Below are positions 63,592-64,000 of a DNA stretch of 64,000 bases, in pieces (positions within the stretch are counted from its first letter, which is position 1; every line of letters starts with the position of its first letter). The position numbers were made by a program, and so were the translations under genes. The stretch covers positions 172,590,790-172,654,789 of the forward strand of contig NC_133647.1 of assembly GCF_009905375.1 (NCBI RefSeq), in the 5' to 3' direction. Under the pieces are notes generated by a model. That model was not told the DNA's origin. It ran no database searches and worked only from the letters and a program-made list of their open reading frames with translations. The stretch is from Apium graveolens. Lineage: Eukaryota > Streptophyta > Magnoliopsida > Apiales > Apiaceae.

Positions 63592-64000
63592 AAGATCTTT
63601 CTTGACCAGTTTATTTATGTTGTTGAAATTTAAATGAGAGAGTTTCTTGTGCCAATTCTAGCTTTCTTCAATTGATCCTCTACTCATCAGACAGATTGCA
63701 GAACCATCAGTACTTGTTGAAAGCTTAGCTTCATAAATGTTACCACGCCTGTATCCTTTCAGAACAACTTTGCCTTTAGATTTACTCACAACTTCACAGT
63801 GTTCTTCAAAGAAATCAACATGATAACCTCTGTCACAGATTTGACTTATACTCAGCAGATTGTGTTTAAGTCCTGAGACCAGAGCTACTTCTTTAATGAT
63901 GACATTCCCAACATTAATATTGTCATATCCCAATGTTTTTCCAATGTTGCCATCTCCATAAGAAACACTTGGGCCTGTTTTCTCCACAAAGTCTGATAGC
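63592..64000 (-). pseudogene. C pol: protease/pre-integrase segment (runs off the right edge)
   Basis: The frame at 63987-63658 reads [40 protein letters not shown] and YRRGNIYEAKLS, which follow the D-S-G protease motif in other copia elements. The motif itself would lie just right of the window. A TAG near 63658 interrupts the frame at the position of Trp in S-W-L-W-H. 63657-63592 continues with [21 protein letters not shown] residues. Confidence 0.85.

Larger units (their letters stand above)
49556..64000 (-). mobile_element. Copia (Sirevirus-type) element C, 3' LTR to protease region; continues beyond the right edge
   Basis: A minus-strand element inserted into F. In element order, from the right edge: pre-integrase and integrase, RT, RNase H (interrupted by G), a 2.4 kb spacer, ORF3 (54090-50372), polypurine tract and 3' LTR (50166-49556). 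Gag and the 5' LTR are outside the window. Its layout equals A and B although the sequences are well diverged, and it uses a different dispersed word (ATCAGAACTTA). Confidence 0.85.

Overview
This looks like plant (eudicot) nuclear DNA made almost entirely of nested LTR retrotransposons. The only sequence that looks like host DNA is a block of about 3 kb (33623-36747) holding one small single-exon gene for a cystatin-like secreted protein, plus a foldback hairpin and short MITE-like repeats. I saw no tRNA or rRNA genes. Nothing bacterial is present.

Layout, with element names used here only. E1 (1-1637, minus) is the 5' end of a Ty1/copia element whose LTR abuts B1. B1 (1638-4714 and 29500-33622, minus) is an old copia element of Sirevirus type. 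B2 (4715-29499, minus, target duplication CATGT) sits inside the B1 integrase gene. A1 (15678-27800, plus, target duplication GTCTC) sits inside the B2 gag gene. After the host block come an inverted remnant of a fourth copia element (C2, 36748-38580) and a Ty3/Athila element (38581-45781, plus). A 3.8 kb probable Ty3 solo LTR follows (F, 45782-49555). Last is a second large copia element (C, 49556 to the right edge, minus), interrupted by a 4.2 kb probable solo LTR (G, 57075-61279, target duplication ACAAC).

The copia families A, B and C share one plan: LTR, Met-tRNA primer site, gag-protease-integrase-RT-RNase H, a non-coding spacer, a large accessory gene downstream of pol (called ORF3 here), a GGGGGAGAT polypurine tract, LTR. 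ORF3 has its own TATA box about 110 bases before a conserved start in A1 and B2. It has conserved N- and C-terminal domains, a coiled coil and basic tracts, and no membrane segment that I can see, so it does not look like an envelope gene.

The most unusual signal is a set of short family-specific DNA words repeated in arrays at the same places in each family: the LTR upstream of its TATA box, the integrase-RT spacer, the pol-ORF3 spacer and the middle of ORF3. The word is TCAACGGAT(A/G) in A, CCGACGGAT(A/G) in B and ATCAGAACTTA in C. Inside genes the words occur in several reading frames and both orientations, so the DNA (or RNA) word is kept rather than a peptide. I propose that ORF3, or a host factor, recognises the family's own word and regulates the LTR and ORF3 promoters.

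A second strong signal is in gag. B1 and B2 carry a 1.2 kb GT-AG segment between the zinc knuckle and the protease. A1 lacks exactly that segment, joined in frame at the predicted splice junction. This suggests that splicing chooses between a long Gag and Gag-Pol in family B, and that the A lineage descends from a spliced RNA.
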